The notes under the pieces were generated by a model, which was given only the letters and a program-made list of their open reading frames with translations, made no database searches and was not told the DNA's origin. The position numbers were made by a program, and so were the translations under genes. This document shows positions 17,458-25,427 of a stretch of DNA of 47,592 nucleotides, piece after piece (position 1 is the first letter of the stretch; each line of letters starts with the position of its first letter). Source of the stretch: an uncultured Bacteroidales bacterium (GTDB lineage: Bacteria > Bacteroidota > Bacteroidia > Bacteroidales > UBA932); NCBI GenBank assembly GCA_934725575.1, contig CAKVCK010000026.1, positions 1 through 47,592 of the forward strand, in the 5' to 3' direction.

Positions 17458-18990
17458 CTATATTTTTGAGATTTCAGCCTCAAAGACATCCTTCGGGCAG
17501 ACAGCCGAACGCTTCAGTTTTGTCCGGTAGGTATAGACCGTGTTGGGGGAACATTTAAGGAACTTGGCGATCTTCCCGCTCTCCGTTATCCCGATACGGA
17601 TGGCTGCCAGAATCCTGAGTTCCGTAGGCAGAGTCTTCTCCCCGCCCAGGTCAAAGCGGGCGTCCTCGGACAACAAAGCGTTGACCTTCTCTACAAAGTC
17701 CGGGTATATTCCCAGAAAGGTCTCGTCGAAGATGCGGTAATAGTTCTCGTACTCGTTGTACATAACCGACGGAGACCGCAAAGCCTTCATCACCGCTTCC
17801 AGGCCGTCCGACTTGGCAAGGGCTCTGATATCATTCCTCGTCTGGCCGATCTTGTCGATGTAGCGCACGGAAAGTTCCATATACCTGAACACGTAGCCGT
17901 TACGGATCTTGTTCGCGTCCACGAGCCTTCTGTTCGTCTCCTCCATCTGATCCTTGTGCCGGACCTCCCGGCGCAGAAGCGTCAGAATGATCACAAGCAG
18001 AACCGTCACCAGACATATTCCGACAGCAAGCCATCTCGCCCTGGACCTGGTCACCCTCTGGACAGTGTCGGTTATGATGAGGTTGGCCTTGCCGGAATCC
18101 CCGAGACGCTTGCTGAAATTACCCGCGATCACATCCATCAGATTCTGGCTGATGTACTGCTCAGCCTTTCGGTAGTGATGCTTGTCATAAAGGATCAAAG
18201 CCAGCTCATAAAGAGACATATACGCCCTTTCCGCATTCTTGAAGTCATACGTCGCGCTGATGACGAGCCAGTCAAAACGTCCTTTGTCATCCCCCATACG
18301 CTCGTGGATCCTGGCAAGGTTATAGGCCACCGAGGCCTTCTCGTGCGGGTTGTCACTACTATTATAAAGGTCCTTCAGAATCGAGGCCGCGGAAAGGGTG
18401 TCGCCGCTGTCCCTGCAAAGCTGCGCCTTCATTCTCCGGGCGTAGAAGGAGGTGGAGTCTATCGCCAGCGACCTCGTTCTGGCCGATTGGAGTCGTTCAC
18501 GGTAACTATCTTTCTCATCTTCAGGAATCTCGGCGGACAGCATCTCGGCACAAAGTACCGCCTCGCATTGGAGATAGTCCTTGAGAAGCTCCAATCCTTT
18601 TACCTCTGATGTGTCAAGGTCATTGAACACGGACGCCGCAAGATCCTCCTCGTTACGGACAAGCAGGATCCGCACCTTCTGAAGCCTGGCCAAAAATCTC
18701 TGGAAGTCATCCGAGGCATATTTTTCCATAAGCCCCTGGTACCTCGACGAAGAATCCTGACTATAATGATAGTAGCCGGAGAACAGCATTCTGGCGCACT
18801 CCCATCTTACCGAATCAGACGGAGCCTGCTCAAATCCCTGACGGAGGATATTCATTGAACTTTCCAGACTGTCCCGGTAATATTTCTGGTCGGCGATGAC
18901 CTTGTCAAGCTTCTTCAGTCCGCCTACGTTCCCCGAGCAGGAAGCCACAGCAAGGGCGACGGCGCAGGCGACCACACACAGATGTCTCAT
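17458..18990 (-). CDS. DUF6377 membrane-spanning LuxR-like regulator, probable PUL regulator
   Basis: About 510 residues starting at MRHLCVVAC; a reading from 19020 would overlap the promoter. The order is: N-terminal signal or lipobox (AVASC); a periplasmic alpha-helical TPR-like sensor region (about 20-310); one membrane span near residues 315-335 (WLAVGICLVTVLLVIILTLL); a short coiled segment; and a cytoplasmic DUF6377 part. It ends in a LuxR/GerE-like helix-turn-helix (ESGKIAKFLKCSPNTVYTYR) at about 465-490. The layout is that of one-protein sensors that sense a glycan fragment in the periplasm and bind DNA directly. It lies directly upstream of the susC promoter on the same strand and has its own -7 box. 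Confidence 0.82.
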   Translation of the reverse strand: MRHLCVVACAVALAVASCSGNVGGLKKLDKVIADQKYYRDSLESSMNILRQGFEQAPSDSVRWECARMLFSGYYHYSQDSSSRYQGLMEKYASDDFQRFLARLQKVRILLVRNEEDLAASVFNDLDTSEVKGLELLKDYLQCEAVLCAEMLSAEIPEDEKDSYRERLQSARTRSLAIDSTSFYARRMKAQLCRDSGDTLSAASILKDLYNSSDNPHEKASVAYNLARIHERMGDDKGRFDWLVISATYDFKNAERAYMSLYELALILYDKHHYRKAEQYISQNLMDVIAGNFSKRLGDSGKANLIITDTVQRVTRSRARWLAVGICLVTVLLVIILTLLRREVRHKDQMEETNRRLVDANKIRNGYVFRYMELSVRYIDKIGQTRNDIRALAKSDGLEAVMKALRSPSVMYNEYENYYRIFDETFLGIYPDFVEKVNALLSEDARFDLGGEKTLPTELRILAAIRIGITESGKIAKFLKCSPNTVYTYRTKLKRSAVCPKDVFEAEISKI

Positions 18991-19007
18991 TCCCACTATA
19001 TTTTCCT

Positions 19008-19015
19008 CAAAAATA
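19008..19015 (-). promoter_or_regulatory. -7 box for the DUF6377 regulator
   Basis: The minus strand reads TATTTTTG (TAnnTTTG), giving a start near 19001 and a leader of about 10 bases before the ATG at 18990. Confidence 0.45.
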
Positions 19016-19100
19016 GTCAAATTCTTTTTCCCGCGAAAGCTCTCCTTCCGACGAGGGGACAGACCACTCTCTGAATATTGCAGGATTAAACATTTTTTCC

Positions 19101-19108
19101 TATTTTTG
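19101..19108 (+). promoter_or_regulatory. -7 box for the TPR protein gene
   Basis: TATTTTTG (TAnnTTTG) lies 37 bases before the ATG at 19146. It faces away from the regulator promoter, making a divergent promoter region of about 155 bases. Confidence 0.55.
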
Positions 19109-19145
19109 CGGACTATTATTCGGTAATAACAAAAACTTTATAGAA

Positions 19146-19838
19146 ATGGCAAAGCAAGATGCAATTGTAAAGGAGAAAGAGCAGGAGCGTGAGGAGAAGG
19201 TCATCGAGACCGTGTCCAAGACCGACCAGTTCTTCCGTGAGAACAAAAAGACAATCTACGGCATTCTGATCGCCCTCGTGGTGATCGCGTTGGCTCTGGT
19301 GGCCTACCAGAAGTTCTACGCCCAGCCTAAGAGCGAGGAAGCCACCGCGCAGATGTTCCCGGCCGAGGCCAACTTCCGCAACGGCGAGTTCGAGCTGGCT
19401 CTCAACGGTGACGGCAACGTCCTCGGATTCGCGCAGATCATCAAGGATTTCGGCGCCAAGGGTGGAAAGGATGTCTACTATTACGCAGGTGTCTGCGAAC
19501 TTCAGCTCGGAAACTATCAAGAGGCCATCAACTACCTCAAGAAGTACAACGGAAAGGACGATCTTCTTTCAGCGCGCGCACAGGGCTGCATAGGTGACGC
19601 TTATGTCGGACTTGAGAAATACAACGACGCTCTCGGATATTTCGAGAAGGCCGCTGCCGTGGCTGACAATATGTTCGCCGCCGGCTATCTCCTCAAGGCC
19701 GGTGTGGTCTGCGAGGAACTCGGCGACAACGCCAAGGCTCTCACCTTCTACAAGAAGATCAAGGATCAGTACCCTCAGTCAATCGAAGGCTACGACATCG
19801 ACAAGTACATCACCCGCATCGAAAACCAGACCAAATAA
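19146..19838 (+). CDS. Membrane-anchored tetratricopeptide protein (YfgM-like)
   Basis: A 230-residue protein with a charged cytoplasmic N-terminus, one membrane span at about residues 38-56 (TIYGILIALVVIALALVAY), then tetratricopeptide repeats from about residue 110 to 225 (VYYYAGVCELQLGNYQEAI, GCIGDAYVGLEKYNDALGYF, KAGVVCEELGDNAKALTFY). This is the usual Bacteroidota single-pass TPR protein, resembling YfgM, which works beside the SecYEG translocon and chaperones. The exact role is unknown. The following yebC gene starts five bases after its stop, so the pair is one transcript. Confidence 0.8.
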   Translation: MAKQDAIVKEKEQEREEKVIETVSKTDQFFRENKKTIYGILIALVVIALALVAYQKFYAQPKSEEATAQMFPAEANFRNGEFELALNGDGNVLGFAQIIKDFGAKGGKDVYYYAGVCELQLGNYQEAINYLKKYNGKDDLLSARAQGCIGDAYVGLEKYNDALGYFEKAAAVADNMFAAGYLLKAGVVCEELGDNAKALTFYKKIKDQYPQSIEGYDIDKYITRIENQTK

Positions 19839-19843
19839 GGAAT

Positions 19844-20596
19844 ATGGGAAGAGCGTTTGAATTCAGAAAGGAAAGAAAACTCAAGAGGTGGGGTCATATG
19901 GCGAAGACCTTCACCAAGATCGGCAAGGAAATCACCATCGCGGTAAAGCAGGGCGGTCCTGACGTGGTGGGAAACTCCAGGCTCAGAGCCCTTATGGCTG
20001 AGGCCAGAAGCGAGAATATGCCGAAGGACAACGTCGAGAAGGCCATCAAGAGAGCCCTTGAGAAGAACCAGGGAGATTTCAAGGAGGTTGTGTTCGAGGG
20101 TTACGGCCCTCACGGAATCGCCTACCTCGTCGAGACGGCGACCGACAACAACACCCGTACTGTCGCCAATGTGAGAAGCTACTTCACAAAGTGCGGCGGA
20201 TCCCTCGGAACCAGCGGCAGCGTGAGCTTTATGTTCGACCATAAGTGCGTGTTCCGCATCAAATACCAGGAGGGTATGGACATCGACGAGCTTCAGCTCG
20301 CCCTCTGCGAGTGTGATGACGACCCTGAGGTTTTCATCGAGGAGCAGGAGGACAAGGACGAGAACATCACGAAGAACGTGGTGATCTACGGAGCCTACGA
20401 GTCCTACGGAGCGATCCAGAAGTACATCGAGGACAACGGCTACGAGCTCGTGTCCGGAGGATTCGAGAGAATCCCTAACGTGGATCTGAAGGACGTGACT
20501 CCGGAGCAGCGTGAGACTCTTGACAAGCTCACCGGCCTTCTTGAGGACGATGACGATGTCACCAACGTTTACAGCACGCTGAAACCGGCGGAGTAA
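19844..20596 (+). CDS. YebC/PmpR family regulator (TACO1 homologue)
   Basis: A 250-residue protein that begins MGRAFEFRKERKLKRWGHMA and continues AKTFTKIGKEI, the N-terminal helical domain common to the YebC/TACO1 family. It then shows SENMPKDNVEKAIKRAL and EGYGPHGIAYLVE, both family hallmarks. Members act either as DNA-binding regulators or, as shown for some homologues, in resolving ribosome stalling at proline-rich stretches. Length and all three domains are normal. It is followed by a strong terminator. Confidence 0.93.
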   Translation: MGRAFEFRKERKLKRWGHMAKTFTKIGKEITIAVKQGGPDVVGNSRLRALMAEARSENMPKDNVEKAIKRALEKNQGDFKEVVFEGYGPHGIAYLVETATDNNTRTVANVRSYFTKCGGSLGTSGSVSFMFDHKCVFRIKYQEGMDIDELQLALCECDDDPEVFIEEQEDKDENITKNVVIYGAYESYGAIQKYIEDNGYELVSGGFERIPNVDLKDVTPEQRETLDKLTGLLEDDDDVTNVYSTLKPAE

Positions 20597-20615
20597 ATCA
20601 TTATTAATGAATATT

Positions 20616-20660
20616 AAAGGGCTGACTGAAAGTGGTTTTTAGTCAGCCTTTTCTTTTTTA
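20616..20660 (+). terminator. Terminator after yebC
   Basis: GGCTGACT (20620-20627) pairs perfectly with AGTCAGCC (20641-20648) and is followed by TTTTCTTTTTT. Confidence 0.85.
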
Positions 20661-20690
20661 CTTGACGGAGTGGTTGTTGGCGCATTATGG

Positions 20691-20759
20691 GCGCAAAAAT
20701 TTTTCCCTTGACAAATTTTTCACGTTACAAAAATTTGCCAAGGGAAAATTTCTTTGCGC
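20691..20759. repeat. Long AT-rich inverted repeat (about 30-bp arms)
   Basis: The left arm 20691-20720 and right arm 20729-20759 are near-perfect inverted copies around an 8-base loop (CACGTTAC). Both arms share GCGCAAA, a TTTTCCCTTG core and a CAAATTTTT end, with one indel and a few mismatches. It stands outside the yebC terminator, about 110 bases before the mmdA promoter, with no ORF. It could be a MITE-like or REP-like element, or an RNA hairpin. Confidence 0.7.
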
Positions 20760-20868
20760 TGTGTGGGACATCAGCGATACAATTATATTCATAAATCAGT
20801 ATTTCACCACAAGTAACGGAAATTTACTATTTTGCGGGCAGGAATTTTGAATGAAAGAGGATTCTTGA

Positions 20869-20876
20869 TAAATTTG
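20869..20876 (+). promoter_or_regulatory. -7 box of the methylmalonyl-CoA decarboxylase operon
   Basis: TAAATTTG lies 33 bases before the ATG of mmdA. A weaker match (CTATTTTG) lies about 40 bases further upstream. Confidence 0.55.
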
Positions 20877-20909
20877 TGATTTGGAAAAATTTGATTAAAG
20901 TAACAAAAT

Positions 20910-22472
20910 ATGAGCATCCAGCAGGATAACATCAAGAAACTGGTCGAGCGCAGAGCCGCGGCCAGGATGGGCGGAGGCCAGAAAAGGATCGATGCCCAGC
21001 ACGAGAAAGGCAAGTTGACGGCGAGGGAGCGCCTCGCACTGCTGCTTGACGAAGGAAGCTTCGAGGAATTCGATATGTTTGTCCGTCACCGCTGCACTAA
21101 CTTCGGAATGGAGAGGCAGCACTTCGACGGAGACGGTGTTGTCACCGGACAGGGCACGATCGATGGCCGTCTGGTCTATGTGGCCGCCCAGGATTTCACT
21201 GTCTCGGGAGGATCCCTCTCTAAGACTATGGCCGAGAAGATCTGCAAGGCTATGGATCTGGCCACCAGAAACGGAGCCCCGTTCATCTGCCTCAACGACT
21301 CGGGCGGAGCGAGAATCCAGGAAGGAGTTGACGCGCTCGCGGGCTACGGGGAGATATTCGAAAGGAATATCCTCGCGTCCGGAGTGGTTCCGCAGATTTC
21401 CGGAATATTCGGTCCTTGCGCCGGCGGAGCGGTCTACTCCCCTGCCCTCACGGACTTCACGGTGATGGTCAAGAACACCTCCTATATGTTCCTCACCGGA
21501 CCGGCTGTCGTGAAGAGCGTCCTCGGTGAGGTTGTCTCGCAGGAGGAGCTCGGCGGCGCCAGCGTGCACGCATCCAAGAGCGGAGTGGCTCACTTTGCCG
21601 CGGAGAACGAGCAGGAAGGCATAAACACGATCAAGGAACTCCTCAGCTATATTCCTCAGAACAATATGGAGGAGGCTCCGAGGGTTCCGACCAACGACCC
21701 TGTCAGCAGGGTGGACGACTTCCTCAACGAGATCATTCCGGACAATCCGAACCAGGCCTACGATATGTACAAGGTCATCACAAGCATCGTGGATGACGGC
21801 AAGTTCTTCGAGATCCACAAGGAGTTCGCCAAGAACATCATCGTCGGATTCGCCCATATGAACGGCCGCAGCGTCGGAATTGTGGCGAACCAGCCTAAGA
21901 TGCTGGCTGGAGTGCTGGACATCAACGCATCCCGCAAGGGTGCCCGCTTCGTGCGCTTCTGCGATGCGTTCAACATCCCGATCGTCTCACTGGTCGATGT
22001 GCCTGGATTCCTCCCTGGAACCCAGCAGGAATATGGAGCTGTCATCACCAACGGAGCGAAACTGCTGTACGCCTACGGCGAGGCCACAGTTCCTAAGGTC
22101 ACCGTCGAGCTCCGCAAGAGCTATGGCGGATCGTACATCGTTATGAGCAGCAAGCACCTGCGCGCCGACCTCGTCTATGCCTGGCCTTCAGCCCAGATCG
22201 CGGTTATGGGTGCTGACGGAGCCGTCAACGTGCTCTATGCCAAGGACATCAAGGCTGTCGAGGATCCTGCCGAGCAGCAAAAGATCCGGGCTGCCAAGAA
22301 AGAGGAGTACGAAGAGCTCTTCAACAATCCTTACCAGGCGGCTGAGAAAGGCTACATCGATGATGTCATCGAGCCTCGCAACACCCGCTTCCGCATCATC
22401 AGGGCCCTTGAACAGCTTGCCGGAAAGAAACAGCAGATGCCTGCCAAGAAACACGACAATCTTCCTTTGTAA
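20910..22472 (+). CDS. mmdA: Methylmalonyl-CoA decarboxylase alpha / acyl-CoA carboxyltransferase
   Basis: A 520-residue carboxyltransferase that moves the carboxyl group from (S)-methylmalonyl-CoA to carrier-bound biotin, forming propionyl-CoA. It opens with a family helix (RRAAARMGGGQKRIDAQH) and has both acyl-CoA carboxyltransferase halves. The N-half carries DFTVSGGSLS and the oxyanion-type loop SGGARIQEG; the C-half carries VDVPGFLPGT and KSYGGSYIVM. The length is the family norm. Because oadG-like, biotin-carrier and oadB genes follow, it belongs to a Na+-pumping decarboxylase rather than an ATP-dependent propionyl-CoA carboxylase. This is the last energy-conserving step of the succinate-propionate route. 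The neighbour starts five bases downstream. Confidence 0.93.
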   Translation: MSIQQDNIKKLVERRAAARMGGGQKRIDAQHEKGKLTARERLALLLDEGSFEEFDMFVRHRCTNFGMERQHFDGDGVVTGQGTIDGRLVYVAAQDFTVSGGSLSKTMAEKICKAMDLATRNGAPFICLNDSGGARIQEGVDALAGYGEIFERNILASGVVPQISGIFGPCAGGAVYSPALTDFTVMVKNTSYMFLTGPAVVKSVLGEVVSQEELGGASVHASKSGVAHFAAENEQEGINTIKELLSYIPQNNMEEAPRVPTNDPVSRVDDFLNEIIPDNPNQAYDMYKVITSIVDDGKFFEIHKEFAKNIIVGFAHMNGRSVGIVANQPKMLAGVLDINASRKGARFVRFCDAFNIPIVSLVDVPGFLPGTQQEYGAVITNGAKLLYAYGEATVPKVTVELRKSYGGSYIVMSSKHLRADLVYAWPSAQIAVMGADGAVNVLYAKDIKAVEDPAEQQKIRAAKKEEYEELFNNPYQAAEKGYIDDVIEPRNTRFRIIRALEQLAGKKQQMPAKKHDNLPL

Positions 22473-22476
22473 TATT

Positions 22477-23400
22477 ATGAAGAGATTTGGACGATTAATA
22501 TTATCGGCTGTCCTGCTGTTCTCCGGATTGGCTCTCGGAGCTCAGAACCTTTCGGACCTGAGGATCGGAGAGGTTCTCGTGGAGAACACGAACGGGCTTA
22601 CGGACGGCTACGGGCAGCGGACAGGCTGGATCGAGATCTTCAACAATTCCTACGGAAGCGTGAAGTTCGCCGGCTGCTACCTGTCCGACGACAAGGACAA
22701 CCTGCGGAAATATCATATTCCCGCATCCGACGTTTCGACAACCTTGAAGCCACGGCAGAGCGTTATTTTCTACGCAAGCGGAAACGCCTCACAGGGAACA
22801 TATTACACGAATTTCACCCTGCGCAACGGTTCCACTATCTATCTTGTCAGCAATGACGGGCGCACCATCATCGACACGATCGACATCCCGGCTGACCTTC
22901 CTTCAGATTGTTCAGTAGTAAAGGTTCCGACAGGTGTCAAGATGATGGATTTCGAGACCAAGGTCACTGACAAACCTACTCCCGGATCCTACAACGGAGA
23001 CGTGGACGCGAAGACAAACAGCCAGATAATGAAAGAAAAAGACCCGCACGGATGGGTACTTACCCTGATTTCCGTCTCGGTTGTGTTCATCGCGCTGACC
23101 ATCCTGGCGTTCATCTTCGGATGGATCGGCAACGCCAACAAGAAAGCGGCGGCGCCGAAAGCGACAAAGGCGGCCAAACCAGCTAAGGGCGGGAATATGA
23201 CACCTGAGATTGCAGCGGCGATCTCGATGGCCCTCTCGCAGGAATTCGGTGGCGAGGTCTATGCGGCCATCGCTATGGCGCTTGACGACTACCTCGGTGG
23301 CGGAATCCACGACGAGGAGAGCTTCGTCATTACGATCCGTCCGTCACAGAACGGCAACTGGAACGACAAGACACAGAATTTCAGACAATTACCAAGATAA
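22477..23400 (+). CDS. Lamin-tail domain fused to OadG-type gamma subunit
   Basis: A 307-residue protein: signal peptide (about 1-22), a lamin-tail-like (LTD) beta-sandwich at about 28-175 (RIGEVLVENTNG, GWIEIFNNSYGSVKFAGCYL, PGSYNGD), a membrane helix at about 190-212 (WVLTLISVSVVFIALTILAF), then an Ala/Lys linker and an OadG-like tail (MTPEIAAAISMALSQEF). The gamma subunit holds the alpha and beta subunits together at the membrane. The LTD part faces the periplasm, an addition to the usual short OadG of about 80-130 residues. The start at 22477 gives a clean signal peptide; the frame stays open upstream inside mmdA, but that is a shadow. Confidence 0.82.
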   Translation: MKRFGRLILSAVLLFSGLALGAQNLSDLRIGEVLVENTNGLTDGYGQRTGWIEIFNNSYGSVKFAGCYLSDDKDNLRKYHIPASDVSTTLKPRQSVIFYASGNASQGTYYTNFTLRNGSTIYLVSNDGRTIIDTIDIPADLPSDCSVVKVPTGVKMMDFETKVTDKPTPGSYNGDVDAKTNSQIMKEKDPHGWVLTLISVSVVFIALTILAFIFGWIGNANKKAAAPKATKAAKPAKGGNMTPEIAAAISMALSQEFGGEVYAAIAMALDDYLGGGIHDEESFVITIRPSQNGNWNDKTQNFRQLPR

Positions 23401-23418
23401 TAAAAGATTAAGGATATT

Positions 23419-23862
23419 ATGAAGACCTACAAATTCAGGATCAACGGCAACGAGTACAACGTTGACATCAATTCAGTGGAAGGAAACATCGCTGACGTTA
23501 CGGTGAACGGAGCGTCTTATCAGGTTGAGATGGAGAATGCGCCGGCACCCGTACAGAAACCGGCACAGGCGCCAGCCACCGCGACCGCCGCTCCGGCAAG
23601 CTCAGCGGCCACGACACCAGCCCCTAAGGCAGCGGCCCCGGCAGGTGCCGGCAAACCGGTGACCTCCCCTCTTCCAGGCGTTATCATCGAGGTCTCCGTC
23701 AAGGAAGGCCAGGCCGTGAAAGCCGGCCAGAAGGTAGCCGTCCTTGAGGCGATGAAGATGGAGAACGAGATCCAGGCCCCGGCTGACGGAACCGTTACAG
23801 CCATCCTCGTGAACAAGGGCGACTCAGTCCTCGAAGGTGCCGAAATCGTCAAGATAGCATAA
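23419..23862 (+). CDS. mmdC: Biotin carboxyl carrier subunit of the decarboxylase
   Basis: A 147-residue biotin carrier. An N-terminal segment (TYKFRINGNEYNVDI) is followed by an Ala/Pro-rich flexible linker (about 45-80). The C-terminal biotinyl domain carries the biotinylation motif AMKM near residue 112 and the flanking 'SPLPGVIIEVSVKEGQAV'. It shuttles the carboxyl group from MmdA to the membrane beta subunit. The linker is the usual swinging arm. It lies 18 bases after the gamma gene and 4 bases before the beta gene. Confidence 0.93.
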   Translation: MKTYKFRINGNEYNVDINSVEGNIADVTVNGASYQVEMENAPAPVQKPAQAPATATAAPASSAATTPAPKAAAPAGAGKPVTSPLPGVIIEVSVKEGQAVKAGQKVAVLEAMKMENEIQAPADGTVTAILVNKGDSVLEGAEIVKIA

Positions 23863-23866
23863 GAGG

Positions 23867-25009
23867 ATGGGCATCATATTCGAAAGTCTAAAGCAGTTCT
23901 GGTACTTCACCGGATTCGCCAACGCGAGTTGGCAGAACCTCGTGATGATCCTGATCGGCATCGTGTTCATCACGCTGGCCATCAAGAAGGAATGGGAGCC
24001 GCTCCTGCTCGTCCCGATCGGATTCGGAATGATCATCGGCAACATTCCGATGTTCCCGGGACTGAACATCGGAGTCTATGAGGACGGCTCCGTGCTGAAC
24101 ATTCTGTACCAAGGGGTCAAGCAGGGTTGGTACCCTCCGCTCATATTCCTCGGAATCGGGGCTATGACGGATTTCTCGGCGCTGATCTCCCAGCCAAGGC
24201 TGCTGCTGATCGGAGCCGCCGCCCAGATGGGAATATTCGGGGCCTATCTGCTCGCCCTTGCCCTCGGTTTCGACCCTAACCAAGCCGGAGCCATCGGCAT
24301 CATCGGAGGAGCGGACGGCCCTACGGCCATATTCCTGTCCTCACAGCTCGCACCGGATCTGATGGGAGCGATCGCCGTGAGCGCATATTCCTATATGGCC
24401 CTAGTGCCGGTCATCCAGAGGCCGATTATGCTGGCGCTGACGACCAAAAAGGAGCGTCTCATAAGGATGCCGGCCGCAAGACAGGTCAGCCAGAAGGAGA
24501 AGATCATCTTCCCTATCGTCGGATTCCTTCTCACCGCATTCATCGTGCCTTCAGGACTTCCGCTTCTTGGAATGTTGTTCTTCGGTAACCTTCTGAAAGA
24601 GAGTGGGGTTACCCGTCGTCTCGCCGAGACCGCACGCGGTCCGCTGATCGATGTGGTGACCACCCTCATCGGACTCACAGTCGGCGCCTCGACACAGGCC
24701 GACAAGTTTCTCAGCGGAAACTCCGTAAAGATATTCATCCTTGGCCTTCTGTCCTTCGTGATCGCCACCACCTGCGGTGTGCTGTTCGTGAAGATCTGGA
24801 ACCTGTTCCTGAAGGGTGACCGCAAGATCAACCCGCTCATCGGCAACGCCGGAGTGTCCGCTGTTCCAGACAGCGCGCGCGTCTCCGAGATTGTCGGCAG
24901 GGAGTTCGATCCGAACAACCACCTCTTGATGCACGCGATGGGCCCGAACGTCGCCGGAGTCATCGGCTCCGCCGTCGCCGCCGGAATCCTCCTCGGCTTC
25001 CTCGGGTAA
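23867..25009 (+). CDS. oadB: Na+-translocating decarboxylase beta subunit (OadB/MmdB)
   Basis: A 380-residue polytopic membrane protein, the sodium pump of the complex. It decarboxylates carboxybiotin and exports Na+. Diagnostic motifs are 'GAMTDFSALISQPRLLLIGAAAQ', the re-entrant loop with 'IGIIGGADGPTAIF' (containing the Na+-binding Asp), 'SAYSYMALVPVIQRP', and a C-terminal 'HAMGPNVAGVIGSAVAAG'. All are typical of OadB/GcdB/MmdB. The length is close to the family norm. It ends the operon; hairpins follow at 25025-25109. Confidence 0.93.
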   Translation: MGIIFESLKQFWYFTGFANASWQNLVMILIGIVFITLAIKKEWEPLLLVPIGFGMIIGNIPMFPGLNIGVYEDGSVLNILYQGVKQGWYPPLIFLGIGAMTDFSALISQPRLLLIGAAAQMGIFGAYLLALALGFDPNQAGAIGIIGGADGPTAIFLSSQLAPDLMGAIAVSAYSYMALVPVIQRPIMLALTTKKERLIRMPAARQVSQKEKIIFPIVGFLLTAFIVPSGLPLLGMLFFGNLLKESGVTRRLAETARGPLIDVVTTLIGLTVGASTQADKFLSGNSVKIFILGLLSFVIATTCGVLFVKIWNLFLKGDRKINPLIGNAGVSAVPDSARVSEIVGREFDPNNHLLMHAMGPNVAGVIGSAVAAGILLGFLG

Positions 25010-25024
25010 CGGATCAGCAACATT

Positions 25025-25109
25025 CCAGTTCACACTTACTGAACTGGGAGCCAATTGAAATCATTAAAAAGCTGAGACTCAATGTGTGGAACGTCACCCA
25101 TTGAGTCTC
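25025..25109. terminator. Two hairpins between oadB and the efflux remnants
   Basis: CCAGTTCA/TGAACTGG (25025-25032 with 25040-25047) is followed by a perfect 11-bp stem GAGACTCAATG/CATTGAGTCTC (25074-25084 with 25099-25109). On the minus strand the second is followed by AGCTTTTTAA, so it can end minus-strand transcription from the efflux remnants. On the plus strand neither has a clear U-run, though both may protect the end of the oadB mRNA. Confidence 0.55.
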
Positions 25110-25168
25110 AACCCTTTCCAGAAAGCCGCCCTCTAAAAACGACTGGCAGGATTCTGGAATATATTCAT

Positions 25169-25414
25169 TTACAACCCGTTGCAAAACGCCATATTCAGAT
25201 TGCCCGTGGTTTTGAGGTACGAGAGCCAGGACAGGAAGCGGTTGATGTCAGCCTCGACGCTGTCACGGTTGGCCACCTGCCAGAGGGTCTGGGCCTCAAG
25301 GAGCTCGGAAAGGGTAAACGTGCTGTCAACGGCTGGGGCTGTGAATATATTCATAGACACCAGCAGAGCCGACAGGAGTATATTCATTTTTCTCATTTCA
25401 TTAAACTTTCGCAT
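25169..25414 (-). pseudogene. TolC-type outer-membrane efflux protein remnant (internal deletion)
   Basis: An 81-residue reading frame joins a start with signal-peptide-like sequence (MRKMNILLSALLVSMNIFT) to a segment that reads like the extreme C-terminus of a TolC-family protein (TFTLSELLEAQTLWQVANRD ... SYLKTTGNL). Complete family members have 400-500 residues, so almost everything between the two ends is missing. It is the third gene of an MFP-RND-TolC order and begins 13 bases after the RND remnant. It is unlikely to form a channel. Alternatively it is an unrelated small protein. Confidence 0.6.
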
Positions 25415-25427
25415 CCGCGAAACGGGA

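Noticed and set aside
20895..21857. 320-codon minus-strand frame opposite mmdA
   Set aside because: Antisense shadow of the decarboxylase alpha subunit; composition typical of a complementary frame.
22177..22476. Upstream extension of the OadG-like gene into mmdA
   Set aside because: The extra 100 residues are an out-of-frame reading of mmdA; the ATG at 22477 gives a proper signal peptide five bases after the mmdA stop.
25025..25047. A classical terminator of oadB
   Set aside because: The 8-bp palindrome lacks a following U-run on the plus strand, so it is listed only as a hairpin.
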